DNA from: UBA1765 sp045615885
GTDB taxonomy: Bacteria; Fibrobacterota; Fibrobacteria; Fibrobacterales; Fibrobacteraceae
NCBI GenBank assembly: GCA_045615885.1
Contig: JAZLFR010000061.1
Span: forward strand, 62,001 to 126,000
DNA: 64,000 nt
Direction of reading: 5' to 3'
The notes under the pieces were generated by a model. It was not told the DNA's origin, did not search any database, and saw only the letters and a list, made by a program, of their open reading frames with translations. Below are positions 55,644 through 63,999 of this stretch, one piece after another; within the stretch, counting starts at the first letter, position 1; the number at the start of each line of letters is the position of its first letter. The position numbers and the translations under genes were made by a program.

Positions 55644-56349
55644 TGAATATCGCATAGCCTATGGTGATCGGCAAATTTCCTACGTGGTCGAGTTTTGCGA
55701 ACGAAAAACCATGGAAATTTCCGTATTGCCAGACCGATCCGTTGAGGTAAAGGCTCCAGTTGGTTCGTCACAGGATTTTGTTGCCGCTAAGGTGAAAAAG
55801 CGAGCTGCATGGATTGTTGAAAAGCAGGATTGGTTTGCAAAGTTCCCTCAAAAAAAATCTCCACGGCAATATTTAAGTGGAGAAACCCATCTTTATTTGG
55901 GTCGCCGATATCGTTTAAAAATCGAAGTTTTGGATGCGCGCGAGCAATGCAATAAACCTGTGAAAGTTTCAGGCGGATTCATTGTTGTTTCTGCAAAGCA
56001 AGATAATCCGCAAACTGTAAAAAAATTACTTGATGGGTGGTTGCGCGAAAAAGCAGTGCTCAACTTCGGAAAAATTCTTGATTTTTACAAGGCAAAATAT
56101 GCCATAAAAGCGCCCCTGCAAATGCAAGTGCGCTTTATGAAAACTAGGTGGGGTTCTCTCTCTAAAAAAGGGATTCTAACCCTCAACTCAAAACTTATCG
56201 CAGCACCCAAGGAATGCATTGAGTATGTGGTTGTTCATGAATTGTGTCACCTGGTTCACGATGATCATGGCAAGGCTTTTTATCAATTGCTAGAACGCAG
56301 AATGCCAGACTGGGAACAAAGAAAAAATCGTTTAGAAAAAATGGGATAA
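55636..56349 (+). CDS. YgjP-like zinc metallopeptidase (DUF45/WSS1-like)
   Basis: 237 residues from ATG 55636, overlapping hsdR. The C-terminal half holds RFMKTRWGSLSKKGILTLNSKL and VVHELCHLVHDDHGKAFYQLLERRMPDW, the HExxH zinc motif (near residue 200) plus third His of the YgjP/DUF45 family. These small proteases are frequent neighbours of hsdR and may degrade restriction subunits or DNA-bound protein; that role is inference. It is the last gene of the island. Confidence 0.88.
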   Translation: MNNEYRIAYGDRQISYVVEFCERKTMEISVLPDRSVEVKAPVGSSQDFVAAKVKKRAAWIVEKQDWFAKFPQKKSPRQYLSGETHLYLGRRYRLKIEVLDAREQCNKPVKVSGGFIVVSAKQDNPQTVKKLLDGWLREKAVLNFGKILDFYKAKYAIKAPLQMQVRFMKTRWGSLSKKGILTLNSKLIAAPKECIEYVVVHELCHLVHDDHGKAFYQLLERRMPDWEQRKNRLEKMG

Positions 56350-56350
56350 G

Positions 56351-56380
56351 AAAAGACCTCCGCATTCGCGGAGGCTTTCT
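56351..56380 (+). terminator. Terminator after the island (right copy of the flanking repeat)
   Basis: CCTCCGC-ATTC-GCGGAGG with flanking A and T runs, one base after the YgjP stop: a normal place for a terminator. Identical over 30 bases to 43365-43394. Confidence 0.9.
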
Positions 56381-56468
56381 ATATTCTGTAGGCACATCGT
56401 GCCGTTCAGGTTTCTTACAGTGTCAGCACGAGCCACGCGACCCTCGCCAAGACACTGGAAGAACGCAA

Positions 56469-56508
56469 TTCCTGACTCCTGTATTCTGTCTTCTGTTCTC
56501 TGAATTAC
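56469..56508. repeat. Degenerate heptanucleotide repeat tract 4
   Basis: 7-periodic units TTCCTGA, CTCCTGT, ATTCTGT, CTTCTGT, TCTCTGA leading into the glucokinase stop codon. Preceded at 56451 by TCGCCAAGACACTGGAAG. Confidence 0.75.
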
Positions 56509-57572
56509 TTCTGCAAATTCAAGCTTGCGTTTGCAGCGCCGTAAAGGCTGATGCTGTAATCCTTGATCACATACACCGGAATCTTGTTCAAGAGCGGGCG
56601 GATGTTCGGGTTATAGTTCTTTTCAAAGTATTCCATGAAAAGGTTGTCGCGTTCGAGCCAGCGCAAGTCTTTTTGCACTGTACCGCCAGCGAGGTAGAAG
56701 CCGCCGAGCGGGAGGAAGAGCGTGCTTGCGTCACTTGCAAAGCGTGCGAGCATCTTCACGAACAAACGCATCATTTCTGCTGCGACCGGGTCGGTGTCGC
56801 TTGCACGGCTAATGTACTTTGGACGGTCGTTTGGTTCAGTGTCTTCAATCTTCTGGAATGCTTCGTTGCTTGGAACGCCGCGAGTTTCCTTCCACCATTC
56901 GTACATGTTGCGAAGGCCCATGCCGCTAACGAGCGGTTCTACGCCCGGAACGCAGCCGATTTTCTTTTGAATGTAGTCGTGGAATTCCTGGGAGTCCTTG
57001 TCGAACGGAGCGAATGTGGAGTGGCCACCTTCAGATGAAGCCGGTATGTACTTTTCGCCGTCAAAAGCGAGGAAGCCAACGCCCATGCCGGTGCCCGGGC
57101 CAATGACAGCCTTTGTAGCCTTCTGCGGCTGCGGCTGGCTGCCGTCAGTGTGGGTGAGCTTGTGGATCTGCTTCGGGTCGTCAACGTCGAGAGTCGGAAT
57201 ACCGTAGCTGATTGCCATGAAGTCGTTGATTACAAGCGTCGGGATGCCGGTTGCAGATGTGATTGCGTCGCCATCTACAGACCACGGGAGGTTTGTCATG
57301 ACGCACTTGTTGTTTGCAACAGGGCCAGCAGCGCTAATGCAGACATGGCTTGGCTTGAGGTCAGCGCGAGCTTCGCTTGCAATCTTGAGTGTTTCGCGAA
57401 TCGGGGAGTCGAGGCCGTCAATGTCCTTACTCGGGCAGACCGTTTCGAGAATGAGTGTGAACTTGCCTGCCTTGTAACCGACAAGGCCGAGGTTCGTGTT
57501 TGTGCCGCCAATGTCGCCGGCAAGAACGAGTCTATCAAATTGTGCATCTGGGTTGAGCCATTTGATTTCCAT
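56505..57572 (-). CDS. glk: Glucokinase
   Basis: 355 residues from ATG 57572 (GGAG site). VLAGDIGGTNTNLGLV is the phosphate-binding loop, then INDFMAISYGIP (catalytic Asp), VIGPGTGMGVGFL and ASSEGGHSTFAPFD of the Glk (non-ROK) family. It phosphorylates glucose with ATP, fitting a cellulolytic life where glucose and cellobiose are main carbon sources. It follows the PII-like genes by 39 bases and may be transcribed with them. Confidence 0.93.
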   Translation of the reverse strand: MEIKWLNPDAQFDRLVLAGDIGGTNTNLGLVGYKAGKFTLILETVCPSKDIDGLDSPIRETLKIASEARADLKPSHVCISAAGPVANNKCVMTNLPWSVDGDAITSATGIPTLVINDFMAISYGIPTLDVDDPKQIHKLTHTDGSQPQPQKATKAVIGPGTGMGVGFLAFDGEKYIPASSEGGHSTFAPFDKDSQEFHDYIQKKIGCVPGVEPLVSGMGLRNMYEWWKETRGVPSNEAFQKIEDTEPNDRPKYISRASDTDPVAAEMMRLFVKMLARFASDASTLFLPLGGFYLAGGTVQKDLRWLERDNLFMEYFEKNYNPNIRPLLNKIPVYVIKDYSISLYGAANASLNLQK

Positions 57573-57611
57573 AAAAAACTCCACGTTGAATATGTTCTTA
57601 AAATAGTAAAG

Positions 57612-57977
57612 TTAATGCGCTTCCTTGGATTCTGCCTTGTCGTCCTTGGTCTTTTTGAAGAAACCGGCAACGTTATCTACCGGGAGCGAGAACGCAATGC
57701 CAGGGCTTGCAGTGCCGAGCCCAGCCTTTTTGTAGATGGCGTGCAGAATGTCGTCCTTGATTTCTGTAGGAGCAAGAATCATCACGATTTCTTTTTCAGG
57801 TTGTATCGTAATGTGGAAGAATGCTTCCGCTTCCTTGTTGGCCGTGCCGCGGGCGTTCAGAACGGTGCCGCCACTTGCGCCAGCTTCTTTTGCGGCGTCC
57901 ATGACCACGTCAGAGAACCCGGCGTTCACAATGCAAAGAATGAGTTCGTAATCGAATTTTTTGTTAGAAGCGGCCAT
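57612..57977 (-). CDS. PII-like regulatory protein A
   Basis: 121 residues of ferredoxin-like GlnB fold: YELILCIVNAGFSDVVMDAAKEAGASGGTVL, then NARGTANKEAEAFF in place of the T-loop, EIVMILAP and a C-terminal PGIAFSLPV. The absence of the GlnB uridylylation Tyr loop indicates a PII-like rather than a nitrogen PII. Its ATG overlaps the stop of the second PII-like gene (TAATG). Likely binds a nucleotide and controls the membrane protein encoded upstream. Confidence 0.85.
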   Translation of the reverse strand: MAASNKKFDYELILCIVNAGFSDVVMDAAKEAGASGGTVLNARGTANKEAEAFFHITIQPEKEIVMILAPTEIKDDILHAIYKKAGLGTASPGIAFSLPVDNVAGFFKKTKDDKAESKEAH

Positions 57978-58372
57978 TAGGACCTCCGTACCTGGGAGCG
58001 GTTGTCGCTCAAGAAACTAAACATGGATGTGCCGATAATGCTTGAGAAAGGAATCGTGTAGGCAATGCCGCGGCCACCCTTCACGGAATTGAACATGTCG
58101 GTAAGGCCGTCGAGTGCGGCCTTTACTTTTGCCTCTGTGATAATGCTAAAGATTACCGCCTTTTGGGAATCGACGAGACCGAGCATGTTGAGCATTTCCT
58201 GGTTTGCCGTGCCGCGACCGTACATGATCATTTGCACGTTCGCGCCAAAACTTTGGATCTGGTCGGCAAAGGAATCTGCCTTGGCGCGGCTTACCACCGT
58301 GACAAGCAACTCCAGCTTATTCAGCGAAATCTTGGTGTGTTCCTGTGGCTTTTTAACTGTATTTTTATTCAT
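57977..58372 (-). CDS. PII-like regulatory protein B
   Basis: 131 residues. LELLVTVVSRAKADSFADQIQSFGANVQMI, YGRGTANQEM, KAVIFSIITEAKVKAALDGL and GRGIAYTIPFSSIIG follow the same fold as the neighbour. It starts 9 bases after the DUF1538 gene. A pair of different PII-like proteins beside one transporter suggests a heteromeric or dual-signal control. Confidence 0.85.
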   Translation of the reverse strand: MNKNTVKKPQEHTKISLNKLELLVTVVSRAKADSFADQIQSFGANVQMIMYGRGTANQEMLNMLGLVDSQKAVIFSIITEAKVKAALDGLTDMFNSVKGGRGIAYTIPFSSIIGTSMFSFLSDNRSQVRRS

Positions 58373-58381
58373 AACACCACA

Positions 58382-59914
58382 CTACATAAAATCAATAATC
58401 TGTTCATCGTCGGCGTCAAGGATTCGCTTCATGGCGATGCGCTCCTTGAGCTTTGCAGAAACAATGGCCCTAAAACCAAGAATCTGGATTGTGATGAGCG
58501 GGGTCATTGCGACCATGGCTACAATGCCGAATGCAAAATTCAGAATGGCAGAATTTTCGTCGTAGGTCGCTGCGCATGCACCGATGGCGAGCGGCAAAAT
58601 GAAGCTGGAAGTGAGCGGTCCGCTGGCCACGCCGCCAGAGTCAAATGCGATTGCCGTATAGAGCTTTGGAACAAAGAACGAAAGACCTAAAGAAATAAAA
58701 TAGCCTGGAAGCAGATAGTAGATGAGTGGGAAGCCGTAAATGATGCGGAGCATGGAGAGCCCGATGGAAACGCCCACACCGACAGAAAGTGCGATGAGCA
58801 TGGAACGTTTTGTCACGAGGCCGCCGGTAATGTCTTCGACCTGCTTGTTCAACACATGGACTGCAGGTTCTGCAAGCACCACCACCATGCCAACGATAAA
58901 ACCGGAGGCAATCAGGAGCTTCGGGAATTTGGCGAGTTCCTGGCCGAGCTCAAAACCGATAGGCATAAAGCCGACCGTTACTGCGGTCAAGAAGATGATC
59001 AGGCCGACAAAAGTATAGGCGATGCCAAATGCAATCTGCTTGAGCTTTTGTGTGGGGAGCTTCAAGGCAAACAACTGCAGAATTGTAAAGAACACGACTA
59101 TCAAGCCGAGGGCGATCGCGACTTCCTTTGCGACGCCGAACACGGTTGGCAAAAAGTTCGAGCCGAGGCTTGCGTCAATGGAATATGCAGATTCAGAAAG
59201 TTCATAGGTCAGCTCGCCCTTGGAGCAGAGCAAAAGGCTCATGAGCGCAAGGATTGGGCCGATGGAGCAAAGGGAAATGAGTCCGAAACTGTTTTCGCTT
59301 GCGTTGCGCCCGCCGATCGCGCCCGCCACGCCCACGCCGAGCGCCATGATGAACGGCACCGTGATCGGGCCCGTAGTTACGCCGCCGGAGTCAAAGGAAA
59401 GCGGCACAAAAAGCGACTTGTCAAATTCAAGCAGCAGTGAGCCGAGCATGAAAAGCACCATGTAGAAAAACATCAAGATGAGCGACAGGTCTTTCTTGAA
59501 AACAATCTTCAAAATGGCGAGCAGCAAAAACAAGCCGACGCCAATGCCCACGACGAAAATCAAAAGCGTCGGGTGAACCGCCTTTTCTACCTGGCCTGCG
59601 AGCACGGAGAGGTCCGGCTCTGCAATTGTAATGAGCACGCCCATCACAAAGCAAACAGAAAGCAATAGAGAGAGCCTGCGGGACTTCGTGAGGCCGGAAC
59701 CGACCTGCTCGCCCATCGGAGTCATGGCAAGGTCTGCGCCGAGGTTAAAAAGGCCAATTCCCAAAATCAAAAAGACGGCGCAAATAAAGAATGTTACGAG
59801 TTCCTTTGTAGAAAGAGTTACGAAAGGCGTAAACGAAACTGCAAGAACGATGAGCGTTACCGGCAGAACCGACGAAAACGCTTCTTTTAACTTTGCCCAT
59901 AGAATTTTAAACAT
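58382..59914 (-). CDS. DUF1538 membrane protein (putative cation/H+ antiporter)
   Basis: 510 residues with about twelve membrane segments in two homologous halves; each half carries the same motif (FDSGGVTTGPITVPFI near 175 and FDSGGVASGPLTSSFI near 415). DUF1538 proteins are reported as Na+(K+)/H+ antiporters (UmpAB-type) in halophiles; there the two halves can be separate genes, here they are fused. Together with the two PII-like genes it forms a regulated transport operon. Substrate in Fibrobacter is not known. Confidence 0.82.
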   Translation of the reverse strand: MFKILWAKLKEAFSSVLPVTLIVLAVSFTPFVTLSTKELVTFFICAVFLILGIGLFNLGADLAMTPMGEQVGSGLTKSRRLSLLLSVCFVMGVLITIAEPDLSVLAGQVEKAVHPTLLIFVVGIGVGLFLLLAILKIVFKKDLSLILMFFYMVLFMLGSLLLEFDKSLFVPLSFDSGGVTTGPITVPFIMALGVGVAGAIGGRNASENSFGLISLCSIGPILALMSLLLCSKGELTYELSESAYSIDASLGSNFLPTVFGVAKEVAIALGLIVVFFTILQLFALKLPTQKLKQIAFGIAYTFVGLIIFLTAVTVGFMPIGFELGQELAKFPKLLIASGFIVGMVVVLAEPAVHVLNKQVEDITGGLVTKRSMLIALSVGVGVSIGLSMLRIIYGFPLIYYLLPGYFISLGLSFFVPKLYTAIAFDSGGVASGPLTSSFILPLAIGACAATYDENSAILNFAFGIVAMVAMTPLITIQILGFRAIVSAKLKERIAMKRILDADDEQIIDFM

Positions 59915-59931
59915 ATAAATAAATGTACAAA

Positions 59932-59960
59932 AAAAGAGAATCCCCTAAAAAGAGGATTCC
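59932..59960 (-). terminator. Terminator of the lipoprotein/barrel operon
   Basis: GAATCCcCT and AGaGGATTC around AAAA, followed on the minus strand by seven Ts; lies after the 252-residue lipoprotein gene. Confidence 0.8.
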
Positions 59961-59983
59961 CTAAAATCAATGCCGTAAGCTAC

Positions 59984-60742
59984 CTAGTACAGATACCATT
60001 CCCATTCAAGTTTGTAATCCGAAGCGTGGGAGTCGCTCTGGTATTTAGTTTCGTAATTTTCCATGTGGCCAATGAAACTTACAGAGTAGCAGTAACCAGA
60101 GGAATAATCATCGTTGAATGAAGCGTCAACGTCAAGCACCGATGGGCATACTTTAATCTTGTATGTTGCAGAAGGGATCGAAATCGTTGTTGAACTTGTT
60201 CCGCTCCATGATGTGATATCCTGTTTTTGCAGCAAAACGCCTGTGCTCTTGGTTGCTAGAAGGGTTTCGTAATAGTCGTAAAGCTTGATGCTAAAAGATA
60301 TCTTTGGGTCCCCTGCATTATCGAAAATGTCCCAGTTGCTTGTCACTTGCCTGTAATAGGTGAGCGTAAATTTCATGGTCTTGGCTTTTGTAAGGGATGC
60401 GCTTTTTTCAGAGGAGCTGCTGTAATAATAGTCGTCCCAGTAGTTGTAGGAGCTGCTTGAGTAGCGGCTAGAGGAACTGTAGGATGTAAAGCAATAAGAG
60501 TATGTATAGGAACCATACTGGTTGTAGCACCAGTTACAATCGTAAAGGCTGTATTTTGCCACGCACGATTCTTTTTCTTGGCGTTCTCTTTCTTGGTGTT
60601 CTTCATTACGAGAATTTACCCAGTCTTGTTCATCTTCTATCAAATCCTCTATTTCGTCGGGTTCAATGGGGCCGTTGCCACAGGCGGCCATGAGCAATGC
60701 GCATGCAAAAATAATCAGGCTGAATAATTTATTCCACTTCAT
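59984..60742 (-). CDS. Tyr/Ser-rich lipoprotein of unknown function
   Basis: 252 residues; lipobox MAAC, GGAG ribosome site. After an acidic stretch it has a Cys-Tyr-Ser-rich region (CNWCYNQYGSYTYSYCFTSY, then SSSS blocks with YY) acting as a linker, then a strand-rich C-terminal domain (MKFTLTYYRQVTSNWD, ISFSIKLYDYYE, TYKIKVCPSV, YSVSFIGHME) of unrecognised family. It is 10 bases downstream of the barrel protein gene and probably binds the same surface complex. Confidence 0.6.
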   Translation of the reverse strand: MKWNKLFSLIIFACALLMAACGNGPIEPDEIEDLIEDEQDWVNSRNEEHQERERQEKESCVAKYSLYDCNWCYNQYGSYTYSYCFTSYSSSSRYSSSSYNYWDDYYYSSSSEKSASLTKAKTMKFTLTYYRQVTSNWDIFDNAGDPKISFSIKLYDYYETLLATKSTGVLLQKQDITSWSGTSSTTISIPSATYKIKVCPSVLDVDASFNDDYSSGYCYSVSFIGHMENYETKYQSDSHASDYKLEWEWYLY

Positions 60743-60752
60743 AAAAAACTCC

Positions 60753-62042
60753 TTACCATGTAAACTGCATGTTCACGCGAAAGCTTTCTTCTAAATCATA
60801 CAGGTGCGCGTTCCCAGTCCTGAATGCAACTGCCATCATTTGGTATTCGATTGCAAAGTGCTGCGCGATTTCAAAGCCTATGCCAATCCAGTCAACAAAT
60901 TCCCAGTCTGCAGCTCCATAAAAATCACTTTCCCAGTCGCCATACTCATCTACCCATGCCCAGCCGTAAATTGGCTTGCGCACGGCAAATGTTTCGCTGA
61001 TGAACGGCGCAAAATACTTGATTGGAATACCAATGCGAATGGCTAACGGCAATTCCAAAGTGATGTTGTAATATTCCGCTTCCATATCCATGTAACGACT
61101 TCCGCCACCATAATAACTTCCAATATATTTCCAATTATCTTCATAGTAGCTATGGTGCCTAAAGTATGCGTTTAGGCCTGTCTGGAACGAGCCCGCCCTG
61201 TAGAAATACCATTTTGCAATAAATGAAAGCCCCGCTTCAAAGTTGCCGTCTTCTATTGCGTTTTCGCCATCTATACTATAGTCCAAAAAATCGTTTTCGT
61301 CATAGCTGCCAAATGTAAGGCCAAAGCCCTTGTAAAAATGCTGTCTCTTTTCTTTTGGTGCGGGCTTTTGGGCGTATGCGCTGTTAGATTTTGGCTCTGG
61401 CTTTGCAACCTGCTTTGTTTCTTGTGGGGCGGGGGCGATTACCGCTTTAGCTTCTGCTTTTGGCTTTTCCACTTTTTGAATTGCAACAAGCTTCATGGAG
61501 TTGCTTTCGTACGAGACCTTGACAATGCATTCGCTGGAATCGCCAAGGCACATGCTTGCAGCAAGCCCGGCAATATTTTCTGCACCATCCAATTTTGAAA
61601 GGCGGTCCTGCGCGTTTGTGGAATCGTTTTCTGTAGTATCTGCAGTGTCGCTTGCGCTCAAATCACTTGCATTCCTTGCGTTTGCAATTTCGCCCTTGGT
61701 AAAGACATCGTTTTCAAAATAGAGTATTTGTTCGCAAACGCTGTTGCTGCAATCTTCAAGCAAGTTCAGGGTAAGCTGCTTTTTGCCGTTTGAAATAGCT
61801 TCATTTCTTGCTTCTATGGCAGCGGCTTCTGCAGCTTCGGCTTCCGCTTTTGCGGCGGCTTCAGCTTCTTGTGCCTTGGCGACGCTGTCTAAAACAACTG
61901 CGCATCCGCAAAGTGCATCTGCCTTTACGCAAGAGGCGTCATCTATGTTGTCTGCGCAGGGAGTGCACAGTTCAACGCACATTGGATTTGCCCACGACAA
62001 TACCGAGAAAAGGCCTACGGCAAGACCTGCAAATTTTTTCAT
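60753..62042 (-). CDS. Outer-membrane barrel protein with Cys-rich N-terminus and coiled coil
   Basis: 429 residues. Signal peptide ending SWA; a Cys-rich segment (MCVELCTPCADNI.. CVKADALCGC); a coiled-coil of Ala/Glu (about 55-90); a lysine/alanine/proline linker (KPKAEAKAVIAPAPQETK..); and a C-terminal 190-residue beta-barrel (GLTFGSYDEND..., YNITLELPLAIRIG, final FRVNMQFTW). Such an N-terminal periplasmic part plus barrel is seen in cell-surface anchoring proteins; I do not recognise the exact family. Confidence 0.65.
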   Translation of the reverse strand: MKKFAGLAVGLFSVLSWANPMCVELCTPCADNIDDASCVKADALCGCAVVLDSVAKAQEAEAAAKAEAEAAEAAAIEARNEAISNGKKQLTLNLLEDCSNSVCEQILYFENDVFTKGEIANARNASDLSASDTADTTENDSTNAQDRLSKLDGAENIAGLAASMCLGDSSECIVKVSYESNSMKLVAIQKVEKPKAEAKAVIAPAPQETKQVAKPEPKSNSAYAQKPAPKEKRQHFYKGFGLTFGSYDENDFLDYSIDGENAIEDGNFEAGLSFIAKWYFYRAGSFQTGLNAYFRHHSYYEDNWKYIGSYYGGGSRYMDMEAEYYNITLELPLAIRIGIPIKYFAPFISETFAVRKPIYGWAWVDEYGDWESDFYGAADWEFVDWIGIGFEIAQHFAIEYQMMAVAFRTGNAHLYDLEESFRVNMQFTW

Positions 62043-62079
62043 AGATAAACCTGTTAAGTTAAGCTAAGTGCTTTTTTGA

Positions 62080-62289
62080 TTAAAACCAGCGGAAGCCTTG
62101 GCGTTTCATGCAGTTGCTGACGAAGTCGCCGCGGTCCACATGGTTGATGCCAGCTTCGTATTCACACTGGGAAAGCGCATTTTCCGTGTCGTAATCAGAA
62201 ACACCCTGCTTATGCCAGCCAGCGGCTGCGCATGCGGAAAGAAGACAGATGGCTGCTGTTGTGATGGCTATGATAAAAGCTTTCTTCAT
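62080..62289 (-). CDS. Small lipoprotein (69 residues)
   Basis: ATG 62289 follows AGGAG. Lipobox LLSAC; mature part of about 50 residues with two Cys (QCEYEAG, NCMKRQGFRW). It resembles the short entry-exclusion-like or YgdR-type small lipoproteins only in size. First gene of the operon that continues with the barrel protein, 37 bases away. Confidence 0.65.
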   Translation of the reverse strand: MKKAFIIAITTAAICLLSACAAAGWHKQGVSDYDTENALSQCEYEAGINHVDRGDFVSNCMKRQGFRWF

Positions 62290-62669
62290 AAATACTCCTA
62301 GGTTATGGGAATGCGCAACCTGCTTGAGCTGATGAAGAACTGGCCTGCATGCCATAGAAAAAGGCGTGGAGTCATTCATCGCTTATCTACAGACTGAGGC
62401 TCGGCAAAGCCATTACGCATAAATAAACGACAACAACCCACGCCCCTAATGGGACGTGAGCAATTGCCTGTTATCTTCTGCGTTTGTGAATTTTGCCGAT
62501 TCCAGCCTAGAAGATAAGAGCAAAGCTCTAAAAATCCGGTCGCGGTTTCCCGCTATGTAATGACAAAAATAAATAAAAGCGTTGTTGTTGGCAATGAAAA
62601 AAGCTACCTAGGCGGGTGCAGGTGCGTAATTGCCGAGCCAGTCTGCCTGCAAGCCTAGGTAGCCGCTAA
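62290..62669. other. 380-base non-coding stretch with several hairpins
   Basis: No convincing ORF. Hairpins seen: 62439-62446 with 62451-62458 (CACGCCCC/GGGACGTG), 62471-62479 with 62509-62517 (TTATCTTCT/AGAAGATAA), 62517-62529 (AGAGC-AAA-GCTCT), 62542-62553 (GCGG/CCGC) and the terminator at 62603. The density suggests a structured RNA or a long leader; no known RNA family was recognised. Confidence 0.4.
62603..62663 (-). terminator. Long structured terminator of the 53-residue ORF
   Basis: Perfect 11-bp outer stem GCTACCTAGGC (62603-62613) with GCCTAGGTAGC (62653-62663), an inner stem TGCAGG/CCTGCA (62617-62622 and 62646-62651), then Ts on the minus strand. Confidence 0.8.
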
Positions 62670-62831
62670 TTATTTTTTAGGGTTGCTTGCTCCTTTGTAG
62701 AGGCTGTTGTTTGGATTCAGCTGGTTTGCATGGTTGTTCATTGCGGCTGTATAAGCCCTGTTAAAACCGCTTGTGCCCTTGTTTGCGTTCAGCTGGTTTG
62801 CGTGGTTGTTGAGGTTGGTTTGCTTAGACAT
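62670..62831 (-). CDS. Small Asn-rich repeat protein (53 residues)
   Basis: ATG 62831 has an AAGGAG site 6 bases upstream. The protein begins MSKQTNLNNHANQLNANKGT and repeats the motif MNNHANQLNPNN, then ends LYKGASNPKK. Short proteins with 'NRANQ.NPNN..Y' motifs occur in many bacteria without known function. Its long structured terminator follows. It is too short for usual gene finders, but the ribosome site and internal repeat argue that it is real. Confidence 0.75.
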   Translation of the reverse strand: MSKQTNLNNHANQLNANKGTSGFNRAYTAAMNNHANQLNPNNSLYKGASNPKK

Positions 62832-63101
62832 GGTGTCTCCTTGTTTGGTGTTTGTTAAACGGCAATTCCTGCGGTAGCGATTGCCGATTTGATTGTCGCC
62901 GCAATTTCTGCGGTGTTGTTCTTGAAAATTTTGCTCCTTGGCGTTTCATTTAGAGGTAGCTTCCTATTTCTTTGCAAGATTTAGATTTGTCGATAGGGAC
63001 AAAAGGGGACAAAAAGACCATGGGCTTTTTGGGGAATAAAAAAACCGGTAGATTTTGGCGAATCTTACCGGCTTCGGATATGGATTGGTATTTTATACTT
63101 G
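62832..63101. other. Non-coding gap upstream of the small repeat protein
   Basis: No ORF supported. Holds an inverted repeat CGGCAAT/ATTGCCG (62860-62866 and 62880-62886) likely in the leader or promoter of the small gene and the terminator of the next gene at 63045. Confidence 0.5.
63045..63071 (-). terminator. Terminator of the 119-residue gene
   Basis: CCGGTAAGATT and AATCTACCGG (one bulge) followed by seven Ts on the minus strand. Confidence 0.85.
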
Positions 63102-63461
63102 TCAATCAATGTTTTTCACTTCTTCCCGAATCTTTTTTGACAGTTTGACTATGATGCTGTCCATGGCTGGGTCATCAACCAAATGCAGTAGGGGTGCAGG
63201 CTTTATGAGGTTTTGCCCTTGAAGGTAGTCCCGGAGCTTTGACAGTTCCTGGTATGGCTTTGCCTTTGTGTTTTCGTCAAGGCGGGTGCGGTACTTCTTG
63301 AATTTCTCGATCCAGCGTTTTTCATCGATTTTTTCGTCGGGGGTGATTTCTGTAATCACCGAGGTACGGTATTCGCGGACTGCGCTTTCGAAGGACTTGC
63401 CTTGTTTGGCAAGGAGGGAGTCCAGTTCCTGGAGAAGCGTATTGTTAGTAACTTTATTCAT
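63102..63461 (-). CDS. Hypothetical helical protein (119 residues)
   Basis: No signal peptide or membrane segment; charged helices rich in Lys and Glu (KIDEKRWIEKFKKYRTRL). No known family. Overlaps the end of the upstream coiled-coil gene by 8 bases, so it is coupled to it. Confidence 0.65.
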   Translation of the reverse strand: MNKVTNNTLLQELDSLLAKQGKSFESAVREYRTSVITEITPDEKIDEKRWIEKFKKYRTRLDENTKAKPYQELSKLRDYLQGQNLIKPAPLLHLVDDPAMDSIIVKLSKKIREEVKNID

Positions 63462-63999
63462 TGCAGCGGATGGTGAAACTTTGTAGCTTGTCGTTGGGGT
63501 ATTCCTTTTGAAGTTTCTTTACCTGCTTGATGCAGCATTTTACCTGCCGCTCATATTGATAGGAATACATGTTTTCGCCATGTGCGTTGATGCAGTTGTG
63601 TATGGCCTGGAACTCGTTTTCGATGGGTGCGCGGTTTTTGTATTCGTCCTGTAGCTTGGCATATTTCTCAGCGTTACTCTTGACCAAGTTTTCAAGACTT
63701 TCCAGCTGGTTGTCGCGAATTCTAACCTCGTTTTGCTCGGCTTGATAGGCGTTCACGTATTTTGCCTTCTCGTAAATGAGGCTGTCCTTGGTTTCCTTGC
63801 ATTTCCTGTACTGCTCTATCTTTTCATCTGCACAGTCCTCTTTCTCTTTCTTGAATTCTTCGGCTAGTTCAATATAGCCACCTAATTGCCTTATGACGCG
63901 TTGGAGAGAATCGATGGTAATCCTGTAATACGAGATGGTTGAGTTGAGCTTTTCCTGCCGTGCCAGCCATTCGTTTTGCTTCTGGGCGGCTTCTTCCAT
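63454..63999 (-). CDS. Coiled-coil protein, possibly incomplete at the right edge
   Basis: 181 visible residues, strongly heptad-patterned (Glu/Lys/Gln-rich) with ten or so Cys-poor helices, ending in a Cys-containing tail (CCIKQVKK, IRCNE). The ATG at 63999 is only one base from the window end, so the ribosome site cannot be seen and the protein may begin further out. Function unknown. Confidence 0.55.
   Translation of the reverse strand: MEEAAQKQNEWLARQEKLNSTISYYRITIDSLQRVIRQLGGYIELAEEFKKEKEDCADEKIEQYRKCKETKDSLIYEKAKYVNAYQAEQNEVRIRDNQLESLENLVKSNAEKYAKLQDEYKNRAPIENEFQAIHNCINAHGENMYSYQYERQVKCCIKQVKKLQKEYPNDKLQSFTIRCNE

Noticed and set aside
43365..56380. Transposon or prophage carrying the island
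   Set aside because: No transposase, integrase or phage gene is seen within it and the flanking repeats are not transposon-type inverted ends.
62380..62560. tmRNA (ssrA)
   Set aside because: No tRNA-like ends and no tag ending in ALAA on either strand.
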